From Verrucomicrobiota bacterium (GTDB lineage: Bacteria > Verrucomicrobiota > Verrucomicrobiia > Limisphaerales > DSYF01), in NCBI GenBank assembly GCA_025457725.1, contig JALOTU010000018.1, positions 1 through 12,921 on the forward strand: a stretch of DNA of 12,921 nucleotides, read 5' to 3'. This document shows positions 1-5,809 of the stretch, piece after piece. Both the position numbers and the translations under genes were made by a program. The stretch's first letter is position 1; each line of letters begins with the position of its first letter. Below the pieces are notes generated by a model. It was given only the letters and a program-made list of their open reading frames with translations, did not search any database and was not told the DNA's origin.

Positions 1-216
1 GGCCTGGATCAGCGACCGGACCCGCTCCTGCGCGCCCTGCGGCGTTGCCACGGGCTGCGCGGCCGTGCCGGGATTGGCGTCATCTCCCAACGGCGGCGGC
101 GCCAGGTGGATCTGGGTGGCGCAGAGCGCAGTCGCAGAAGCAAGGCACGCGACGAAACCCACGAAAACGATCCGCGTTGTGGCAGGGACAGAATGACGGG
201 AGAGATTCCGCTTCAT
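1..216 (-). CDS. Secreted protein, N-terminal fragment, probable right-handed beta-helix (pectate-lyase-like) family
   Basis: Seventy-two codons are visible before the reading frame runs off the left edge. The fragment starts with a basic n-region (MKRNLSRHS), followed by a hydrophobic stretch (IVFVGFVACLASATA) and a likely cleavage site near residue 30-33, so it looks exported. Just after it comes GDDANPGTAAQPVATPQGA (residues 44-62). This resembles the 'G-D-D-A-N-P-G-T...P-x-A-T-x-x-x-A' signature that opens many parallel beta-helix proteins (DUF1565 and pectate-lyase-like), which act on or bind polysaccharides. The ATG overlaps the TGA of the oxidoreductase by 4 bp (ATGA), with no clear Shine-Dalgarno of its own, so translational coupling is likely. 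It is the third visible gene of the symporter operon. The family call rests on this one N-terminal motif; the catalytic part lies outside the window, so enzyme activity cannot be judged. Confidence 0.72.
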   Translation of the reverse strand, partial: MKRNLSRHSVPATTRIVFVGFVACLASATALCATQIHLAPPPLGDDANPGTAAQPVATPQGAQERVRSLIQA

Positions 217-2591
217 TTCTGCTTGTTGGGGGCTCGATGCTCAAAGACCCGCACCGCATAGACCTGCGCGCGGTCAACGCCATTGGTCGACCGACACTCA
301 AGCCGGATTTGAACCACGCCAGTCAGGTCGCAGTTGTGGACACGATTGCGATGGAAATTGTTTGCAACCTCGGCCACGACCACCTCGGAGCCATCCTTAA
401 GCTTTGCGACGATCCGGTAGTGCTTGGCAATCGAGGGAATCGCGTCGACGGCATATCCCTGCCAGCTCTGCCAGAAATGGAAATGGAGAGCGGAATCAAA
501 GAGCACCTGGACACTCGTGATGTCGCGCGGGGTCTTCCACGTCAGCTCCAGCCATTCCGGTTTGGCGAAGGATGTGGATGCCGACACCCAAAGGTTCGGC
601 TGGTTTGTTGGACGACTGTAAGGGTTGACGACCGTGGCGGGTTCGTAAACCGGTTGCACGGGAGACGGACGGCACACGTATGAGAACCCCAGAAAGCTGC
701 TGAGGTTTCGGGCGCGCTGGGCATGCTCATTCCATTCCGGCGACAGAACTTCAGCCCCATCCGCGTCCGTGGCCCGATTCTGACCGATTGGCAGCGAGCG
801 CAGCGTCCAGCTTGAAAATGGATTGGGCCGGATGGGGTCCTCCGGGCGCGGGTAGTAGCGCAGCAGGCCAGGGGGGGCTTCCGTGACATGGAGTCGGACC
901 AGCGGGTTCGCCTCCAGGATCAGGAAGTGCCAACCGGGCTGTGCGATCTCGCACGCCAGCGGGAGCGTAATCCATTGATCGACTCCCGGCTGCAAATCAA
1001 CCTTTCCCGTCATGATCTCCGTATCAGGGTAGGTGGATCCGTTGGCGGGCCCCTGCATGAAACGGTAGGAGACTTGCGTGGCCGCGCTGGCGTCGAGCCG
1101 CAACTGCACGGATTCCACACGCTCCGTCAGAATCGGCAGCAGCTGCATGCGCGACGAGGTGAGTGGTTCCGTCCCCCAGCTTTGCGCCTTGTCGTGGCCC
1201 GGGAACACGGAGGATGCGGACACCCGCGCTTCCGGCGCGATGTCCAATGGCAGTGTCGCGGTCAGATCATGGATGTGGTGATCCGCTTTCAACAAATCAC
1301 GCTGGACGTCAGAGATGCGCGCCGCTGCGACCAGGTCCCGCGGTTCGCACCCCAGCCGCGCCGCGTGCGCGGCCGCCATGCCGACCGCTTCCCCGATCTG
1401 GGCGCAGGTGAGCATCACCCGCGTACTCGAAAGGGCGTAGTGGCTGACGCTGATGTTGCGGCCCGCGAGAAAGAGGTTCCTGATGTTGCGGGAATAGAGG
1501 CAGCGCAACGGGACATTGTGGGGGCCGCGAAGATAGCGGTGGGTGCTGGGGTTCACCTTGTCATGAAATCCGCCCGGTGGATGGTGGTCAAAGCCCCAGC
1601 CGCCATACGCAACCGCATCGTCAAAGTGAACCTGCTCATCGATTTCCACCATGGTGAGAATGTGGTCGCCCTCAAAACGGCGTGACTCCCGCTTGCCCGG
1701 GACGGCACCCATCCAGTCCAGTTCATACGTCGTGAGCTTTTCCGCGAGCCGGGAGCGGTTCTTCAAGTAGTCCCAGGTCGCCAATGTAATGCGCTGGATC
1801 TCGTCCTTGATCTTGAGGGTGTCATGCACCGGGTCCAGTTCTCCGCCCCATTCCAGCCACCAGAACCCGCCGGTATCCGGAAAGAAATTGTCGCACACCG
1901 GCCGGTAGGGACCGAAGTCCTGCGCGTTCAGCTCCATGTTCACCCAGGCAGGCTTCACGAATGGCATCGGGCGTCCGGCATCGCGCGCGTGCATGTGCAG
2001 GCTCAGGCCCATCGTATCGCTCGTCGGCTGGTCGGGGCACATGGATTCGTTGAATTCCGAACGCGCCTCCACGCCCATGCGGAACACCGCGCCAGCCAGC
2101 GCACCGACAACGCCATCCCCGGAACAATCGGCAAAGCAGGGCGCATGAAAGACGTGCCATGTTTCCGCCAGGGTGCAGTACGCCTTGACCGCGGAGACGC
2201 TCCGGCTTGTCGAATCCTTCGCCCCATCCCCCGGCGGGGCTGCGACCACCTCACAGACGGCGCAGTTCAGGAACAGGTCGAGGTTGGGTTCATTGCGAAC
2301 CAGGGTCTCGAGTTCCAGGTTCCATCCTTCCGGGCACCAGGTGGGATTGCGACGGAGGTTGTTCAGGAAGAGTTCCTCGATCAGCCCGGTTTCGCGCGAG
2401 TAGGCGAAATTGCACTGCGTGGCGCCCACCGGAGGCACTCGGATCTCCGTGCTGGCGTTGCCGCCCAGGACCGGCCGGTCTTGCACCAGCGCGGTCTTCA
2501 CCCCTTGGCGCGCGGCAGTGACGGCCGCACAGATACCGGCCAAACCGCCGCCGACAACGACGAAGGAGTAATTGTGTTCAATTCCTTTCAT
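213..2591 (-). CDS. FAD-dependent oxidoreductase (FAD_oxidored type) with C-terminal beta-sandwich domains
   Basis: Positions are counted from the longest open start, a GTG at 2624 (803 aa); ATG at 2591 is residue 12. Near the N-terminus is a Rossmann dinucleotide motif, VVVGGGLAG (22-30), and GGNASTEIR (54-62), typical of the FAD_oxidored family. ADCSGDG (165-171), KRESRRFEGDHIL (311-323) and the C-terminal FAD motif NLFLAGRNISVSHYALSSTR (383-402) follow. About 340 more residues form what look like two beta-sandwich modules, roughly 465-590 and 675-796; the last resembles F5/8-type C (discoidin) domains. There is no signal peptide, so a cytoplasmic location is expected. Substrate and reaction are unknown; oxidation of a sugar imported by the adjacent symporter is an inference. 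The 2591 ATG was preferred because it directly precedes the FAD fold and has GGA 7 nt upstream; ATG at 2612 (also with GGA) and 2603 are alternatives. It lies 48 bp after the symporter stop and overlaps the next gene by 4 bp. Confidence 0.92.
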   Translation of the reverse strand: MKGIEHNYSFVVVGGGLAGICAAVTAARQGVKTALVQDRPVLGGNASTEIRVPPVGATQCNFAYSRETGLIEELFLNNLRRNPTWCPEGWNLELETLVRNEPNLDLFLNCAVCEVVAAPPGDGAKDSTSRSVSAVKAYCTLAETWHVFHAPCFADCSGDGVVGALAGAVFRMGVEARSEFNESMCPDQPTSDTMGLSLHMHARDAGRPMPFVKPAWVNMELNAQDFGPYRPVCDNFFPDTGGFWWLEWGGELDPVHDTLKIKDEIQRITLATWDYLKNRSRLAEKLTTYELDWMGAVPGKRESRRFEGDHILTMVEIDEQVHFDDAVAYGGWGFDHHPPGGFHDKVNPSTHRYLRGPHNVPLRCLYSRNIRNLFLAGRNISVSHYALSSTRVMLTCAQIGEAVGMAAAHAARLGCEPRDLVAAARISDVQRDLLKADHHIHDLTATLPLDIAPEARVSASSVFPGHDKAQSWGTEPLTSSRMQLLPILTERVESVQLRLDASAATQVSYRFMQGPANGSTYPDTEIMTGKVDLQPGVDQWITLPLACEIAQPGWHFLILEANPLVRLHVTEAPPGLLRYYPRPEDPIRPNPFSSWTLRSLPIGQNRATDADGAEVLSPEWNEHAQRARNLSSFLGFSYVCRPSPVQPVYEPATVVNPYSRPTNQPNLWVSASTSFAKPEWLELTWKTPRDITSVQVLFDSALHFHFWQSWQGYAVDAIPSIAKHYRIVAKLKDGSEVVVAEVANNFHRNRVHNCDLTGVVQIRLECRSTNGVDRAQVYAVRVFEHRAPNKQK

Positions 2592-2639
2592 AGAGAATTC
2601 CATCCGCTGCATTGCCGTTTCCACTCCATGGCGCGTGCA

Positions 2640-4229
2640 TCATGCTCCCAAGCCCTTGGCTCTTGCGACCTGCTCCCCTCGCAGGTTGTCGGCGGTGGAA
2701 GAGCCTTCTCCAGGGGGAGACTCCCGCTTGGAGCGGATGGGTCCCCCATCTCCCGCAGCGTCAGGGCAAATCAACGACACGGCGAAAACAACCAGCGCAA
2801 AGACCACGCATGTGATGGGGTAGATCCAGAACTGGTCGAAGCCAACGACTCCCCTCGCCTTCAAGACCAGCAACACGACCGAGGTGGCCACCGCTGCGGC
2901 AGAGGCGAGCCCCAGGGCCGCGAAGCTCCCACGCCTCAAAAGCGCCAGAATTCCAATCATCAGCATCGGCCCATACGTGACCACCGGCGTTTTGTAGGCC
3001 AAGTTCAGGAGTCCTTCGTTCTGCACAAGCTTTCCCGCCAGGTAAGCCAGGACACTCAGGAGGATTCCCCAGGCGACAACCGAGATGCGTGACACTGTCA
3101 GGACGCGCTGTTCCGAGGCTGCGGGGTTGATCCATTTGCGATAGTAGCCGTTGACGCAGGTTTCTGAAAGCGCCGCCAGGGCCGAGTCCAAGGTCGAGAT
3201 GCCCGCCGCGAAGATGCTCGCAACGATCAGCCCGCTGATTCCCACGGGCAGCTGATGAACCACAAAGAACGGATAGGCCCGGCTCGGCTGTTCGGCGAGG
3301 AAGGCGGTCTGCTCAGCATTCAGGGGCACGTGCTGATAGAACAGCCAGATCCCCAACCCGACCGCTGCCATCAATGAACTGAAGACCACGATGCCCAGCG
3401 ACCCGAGCACCGCCTTGCGGGCTTCCTTGTAGTTCCGGCAGCACAACATGCGCTGGGTGATCACGTGGTCCACCGAGTTCTGCGCCAGCTCAAAGATGGT
3501 GAAGCAGAGCACACAGGTCCAGAGGGTCCAAGTCCTCGCCGGATCCAGCGAAACATCGATCAGCTTCAACTTTGCCGCGGCGTCCAGCTGGGCCAGCGCT
3601 TCTCCCAGTCCAAACGGCAACTCACCAAAAATGAAGACCAGCGAAAAAATCGCACCCCCCAAGATCACCAGGAACAGGATAAAGTCGGTCCAGATGACGG
3701 TGGTCACGCCCCCGATGATGGTCCAGAGCACCGCAAAAATGCCGATGACAAGCACCGACTGGCCAATCGGGATGCCCACGACAACACTGAGCACCAGCGC
3801 AACCGTCAGCAAGCGGATGCCGTGACCGAGAATCGCGCTGACCAGGAACAATCCACGGGAGAGCTGCGACGCGCGGGCCCCCAGTCGGTCCTCAATGAAT
3901 TCGTAGGGGCTGTAGATCTTCTTCTCGTAGAACGGCTTCACGAACAGGAACACCATCAGGAATTTCGCGATCACAAAGCCGATCAGGGTTCCCTGCATGA
4001 ACAGCAGGTTGCCCCCGTCTCGAAAGATCGCCCCCGGCAGTGCAATGATGGTCACGGCGCTGATTTGCGAAGCCATGATCGAGGCCGATACTGCCCACCA
4101 CGGCAATCCGTCGCCCCCGCGGAAGAACCCTTCCAGACCTTTTCCCTTTCCGGAGAGCACATGGCCCGCCCAGGTGGTTCCCACCACCACGGCGATCAGC
4201 ACTCCCCAGTTAATGATTCCGAAATCCAT
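2640..4229 (-). CDS. Sodium:solute symporter (SSS/SLC5 family)
   Basis: A 529-residue membrane protein with about 13 hydrophobic segments, the usual size for the sodium/solute symporter family that imports sugars, sialic acid and similar solutes using the Na+ gradient. Family landmarks are visible: SASIMASQISAVTIIALPGA (48-67), matching the first core helix; GGVTTVIWTDF (173-183); NSVDHVITQRML (251-262); and GLIVASIFAAGISTLDSALA (333-352). The last corresponds to the helix whose Ser/Thr residues help bind Na+. The C-terminal tail from about 491 is polar and variable. The ATG at 4229 begins MDFGIINWGVLI, a normal start for the family, though no strong Shine-Dalgarno precedes it. It is the first gene of the operon that includes the FAD oxidoreductase and lies downstream of the regulator. 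It is probably the uptake step for a product of the exported enzymes; the specific sugar cannot be told from sequence alone. Confidence 0.95.
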   Translation of the reverse strand: MDFGIINWGVLIAVVVGTTWAGHVLSGKGKGLEGFFRGGDGLPWWAVSASIMASQISAVTIIALPGAIFRDGGNLLFMQGTLIGFVIAKFLMVFLFVKPFYEKKIYSPYEFIEDRLGARASQLSRGLFLVSAILGHGIRLLTVALVLSVVVGIPIGQSVLVIGIFAVLWTIIGGVTTVIWTDFILFLVILGGAIFSLVFIFGELPFGLGEALAQLDAAAKLKLIDVSLDPARTWTLWTCVLCFTIFELAQNSVDHVITQRMLCCRNYKEARKAVLGSLGIVVFSSLMAAVGLGIWLFYQHVPLNAEQTAFLAEQPSRAYPFFVVHQLPVGISGLIVASIFAAGISTLDSALAALSETCVNGYYRKWINPAASEQRVLTVSRISVVAWGILLSVLAYLAGKLVQNEGLLNLAYKTPVVTYGPMLMIGILALLRRGSFAALGLASAAAVATSVVLLVLKARGVVGFDQFWIYPITCVVFALVVFAVSLICPDAAGDGGPIRSKRESPPGEGSSTADNLRGEQVARAKGLGA

Positions 4230-4243
4230 GGAATGATGGTCTA

Positions 4244-4265
4244 TCCAGCGTTTGGCGTCGCTGGA
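4244..4265 (-). promoter_or_regulatory. Stem-loop in symporter leader, just upstream of its start codon
   Basis: Perfect 7-bp arms TCCAGCG and CGCTGGA enclose an 8-nt loop. The repeat ends 14 bp before the symporter ATG. In the mRNA it would form a hairpin beside the ribosome-loading zone, and it falls right after the predicted transcription start. It could tune translation or mRNA stability, or be a protein-binding site. The repeat is seen directly; the role is inferred. Confidence 0.4.
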
Positions 4266-4274
4266 GACAGGTTG

Positions 4275-4303
4275 AAGATAGCCAGTGTGGACACTCTCAC
4301 AAA
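4275..4303 (-). promoter_or_regulatory. Candidate promoter of the symporter operon
   Basis: On the minus strand a possible -35 TTTGTG (4298-4303) and -10 TATCTT (4275-4280) are spaced by 17 bp, predicting a start near 4268. The -10 is fair and the -35 poor, as expected for an activator-dependent promoter. A 12-bp inverted repeat AGTGT-GG-ACACT (4284-4295) lies between the two hexamers, and an AT-rich palindrome lies just upstream. The match is weak and rests mainly on position. Confidence 0.3.
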
Positions 4304-4314
4304 GAGCTGTTCTG

Positions 4315-4337
4315 CGTATATTTATTAATAATATGCG
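4315..4337. promoter_or_regulatory. AT-rich imperfect palindrome, candidate operator upstream of the symporter
   Basis: The arms CGTATATTT and TAATATGCG pair at seven of nine positions (CG-Y-ATATT-W when both are read inward) around a 5-nt centre, ATTAA. It is a strikingly AT-rich island in an otherwise GC-rich stretch, 86 bp upstream of the symporter ATG and just upstream of the candidate -35. That is where an AraC/XylR-type activator usually binds, so the neighbouring regulator is the natural candidate. The A+T run could instead serve as an UP element or as the -10 of another promoter. Confidence 0.45.
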
Positions 4338-4379
4338 CCCCCGCCAAATCCCGCGTACCGCACCCCGTCGGAGCGGGCG

Positions 4380-5600
4380 TCAGGCACTCCGTCGGGCATG
4401 TTTCCGGTACTGCGCAGGTGTTCTTCCGCAATATTTCTTGAAAACAGGGATCATGTGCTCGACATAGTTGAAGCCACAAACCTCCGCAATCTGCGGAATC
4501 GGAATTTCGGTGGTTAACAACAATTGGCGAACCCTCTCGACCTTCGTTGCACGAATGGCTTCAGCCGGGCTGTACCCCAGCAATTGGGCAAACCGGCGTT
4601 CCAGGCTGCGCCGCGCCATCGGCACCGCCCGCAGAACATCCGCCACGCCGATCCCCGTATCAGCATGGTTCCGAATGAAGGACAAGGCCTGGCGAACGCG
4701 GGGATCGTCGCAGGCCACCACATCGCTGGATTGCCTGGTGGTCACTCCAAGCGGATCCAGAAGAACTCTTGTGGGGGTCGGACGCTCACCGAGCAGCAGC
4801 AGATCCAGCTGGCGGGCGGCTTCAATCCCGATTCGTTCCACCGGAATATCCACCCCGCTGATCGGAGGATGGACTGTGCGGCCCAGGAGATCCTCGGTCT
4901 CAAGACTGACCAAAGCAACCTGCGCGGGCACGTCGATGGCAGCCAACGAGCAGGCGATGGCGAGATGTCGGCACATGTTGGTATCCCATCCCACCACACC
5001 GACCGGCTTCGGCAGCTCCGTGAGCCACCGCTGCCGATCCTGTCGAAGCGTCTCCATATCACGGTCGGATCGCATCGCCTTGACCGGGCGATAGACCAAC
5101 GGAGTTTCTCCCTCGGCCTCTCGCACGCGAACGAAGGCCTCGGTCCAGAAATTGGTAAAATGCGCTTCCGGCTCGCCGCAAAAAGCGATGTTCCTGAAGC
5201 CTTTCTCGCGCAAATGAGCCACCGCCATGGCCACCACCGCGTCGGGATTGCTGGTGACGCAGGGAAATCGAGCGTGGCGCAGCCCCGTTCCCGAAACGTT
5301 GACGACCGGGACCTTGAAGCGTGCGAGCTTGTCCGCAAGTTTTTCGGAATGGATCAAAGCGATGATCCCATCCCCGTGCCAGCCTTCCGGCACGCGCGTG
5401 CTCTTGTCGGGTTCAGCGGGCTGCAGGTCAAGGAGCCATGGGCCATGCTGTTGCGCATACTGCCAGATGCCCTCGACAATCCCCCGCCCATAGTGGTTCC
5501 ACGTTGGAACCATGATGGCCACCTGCGGTGGGTTGCTGCGGAGCTTCCTGCGAACGATCACACTTCGACGGGGGGGCATTCCGGAACGCTTCATGGCCAT
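4380..5600 (-). CDS. XylR-type AraC-family transcriptional regulator
   Basis: From the ATG at 5600 the protein has 406 residues. Residues about 26-283 resemble a LacI/periplasmic-binding-protein sugar-sensing fold: VAIMVPTWNHYGRGIVEGI at the start, then GWHGDGIIA, VPVVNVSG, GFRNIAFCGE, VGVVGWDTN, VALVSLE and SGVDIPVERIGIEAARQL. The N-terminal LacI helix-turn-helix is absent. Instead, residues about 299-401 form an AraC-type double helix-turn-helix (RRSLERRFAQLLGYSPAEAI; IPQIAEVCGFNYVEHMIPVF; GRTPAQYRK). This sensor-plus-AraC layout matches E. coli XylR. The frame stays open upstream to 5741, but those 47 residues look non-coding; starts at 5594 and 5579 are also possible. It is divergent from the secreted glycosidase and upstream of the symporter operon, so control of one or both by a glycan-derived sugar is likely. 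A palindrome covers its start, hinting at autoregulation. The sugar recognised is unknown. Confidence 0.92.
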   Translation of the reverse strand: MAMKRSGMPPRRSVIVRRKLRSNPPQVAIMVPTWNHYGRGIVEGIWQYAQQHGPWLLDLQPAEPDKSTRVPEGWHGDGIIALIHSEKLADKLARFKVPVVNVSGTGLRHARFPCVTSNPDAVVAMAVAHLREKGFRNIAFCGEPEAHFTNFWTEAFVRVREAEGETPLVYRPVKAMRSDRDMETLRQDRQRWLTELPKPVGVVGWDTNMCRHLAIACSLAAIDVPAQVALVSLETEDLLGRTVHPPISGVDIPVERIGIEAARQLDLLLLGERPTPTRVLLDPLGVTTRQSSDVVACDDPRVRQALSFIRNHADTGIGVADVLRAVPMARRSLERRFAQLLGYSPAEAIRATKVERVRQLLLTTEIPIPQIAEVCGFNYVEHMIPVFKKYCGRTPAQYRKHARRSA

Positions 5601-5605
5601 GAAGC
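5588..5605. promoter_or_regulatory. 18-bp perfect palindrome over the regulator start codon
   Basis: GCTTCATGGCCATGAAGC is a perfect palindrome with no spacer; the next pair outward (5587/5606) mismatches. It contains the regulator's ATG codons at 5600 and 5594 and begins 2 bp downstream of the candidate -10, so it would cover the transcription start. That is a classic place for a repressor site; as RNA it could fold over the start codon. A perfect 9-bp half-site is seen directly; its role is inferred. Confidence 0.5.
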
Positions 5606-5606
5606 T

Positions 5607-5635
5607 ATGGTATGGTTCGCTACAGGGGGTGGCAA
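5607..5635 (-). promoter_or_regulatory. Candidate promoter of the regulator gene
   Basis: On the minus strand TTGCCA (5630-5635, one mismatch to the sigma70 -35 consensus) and TACCAT (5607-5612, four of six for the -10) are spaced by exactly 17 bp. The predicted start, near 5600, coincides with the first ATG. Either that mRNA is leaderless, or translation begins at 5594 or 5579. The first copy of a repeated CGTTGTG element adjoins the -35 on its upstream side. Confidence 0.38.
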
Positions 5636-5739
5636 GGCGTTGTGGCGCAAGGGCGTAATCCATTGACGCAGTGCGGGCTGGGGTCGGCGTTGTGCGGCGC
5701 ACGGGCCCCAGCCCAGCCTGCACTCGCCCGCACAACGGC
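5636..5739. repeat. Three-copy CGTTGTG repeat cluster in the divergent promoter region
   Basis: Copy 1 (5636-5654) and copy 2 (5686-5706) are direct repeats of the form GGCGTTGTG-(CG)-GCGCA-(A/C)-GGGC. They differ by one 2-nt insertion and one substitution and are offset by 50 bp. A third, inverted copy of the core, CCGCACAACGGC, lies at 5728-5739. Tandem half-sites a whole number of helical turns apart, between a divergent AraC-type regulator and its neighbour, fit an operator array. Binding by the regulator is inferred; the copies could also be remnants of a local duplication. Confidence 0.45.
5670..5737 (+). promoter_or_regulatory. Interleaved inverted repeats, possible H-type pseudoknot in the glycosidase leader
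   Basis: Stem 1 pairs AGTGC-GGGCTGGGG (5670-5683) with CCCCAGCCC (5706-5714) and GCACT (5720-5724), leaving a 5-nt bulge at 5715-5719. Stem 2 pairs CGTTGTGCGG (5688-5697), inside the stem 1 loop, with CCGCACAACG (5728-5737) downstream. That 1-2-1-2 order is the geometry of an H-type pseudoknot. If transcribed, it would lie 28-73 nt before the possible ATG at 5765 or 5810. The complementarity is exact, but the region is very GC-rich and some pairing by chance is expected. Confidence 0.35.
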
Positions 5740-5809
5740 ATGCACGCCCCGGCAGCAGGTAATTATGCTGGCCTCCGAAGCGCTTTTGAAGAAAGACTCC
5801 CGCTCGATC

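Noticed and set aside
888..1685. 265-codon plus-strand frame inside the oxidoreductase gene
   Set aside because: Shadow of the minus-strand gene; no recognisable motif.
2580..2643. Small minus-strand frame starting in an ATGATG at the symporter stop
   Set aside because: About 20 codons in a different frame from the oxidoreductase, with no features.
1824..3092. 422-codon plus-strand frame spanning the ends of the symporter and oxidoreductase genes
   Set aside because: Antisense to two clearly recognised genes; composition is biased, with no domain or start signal.
5601..5741. N-terminal extension of the regulator to the ATG at 5741
   Set aside because: The extra 47 residues are Arg/Pro/Ala-rich, do not match the family's normal start, and overlap the repeat cluster.
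5612..5764. N-terminal extension of the glycosidase to the ATG at 5612
   Set aside because: It would bury the signal peptide behind 60 or more low-complexity residues encoded by the repeat region.
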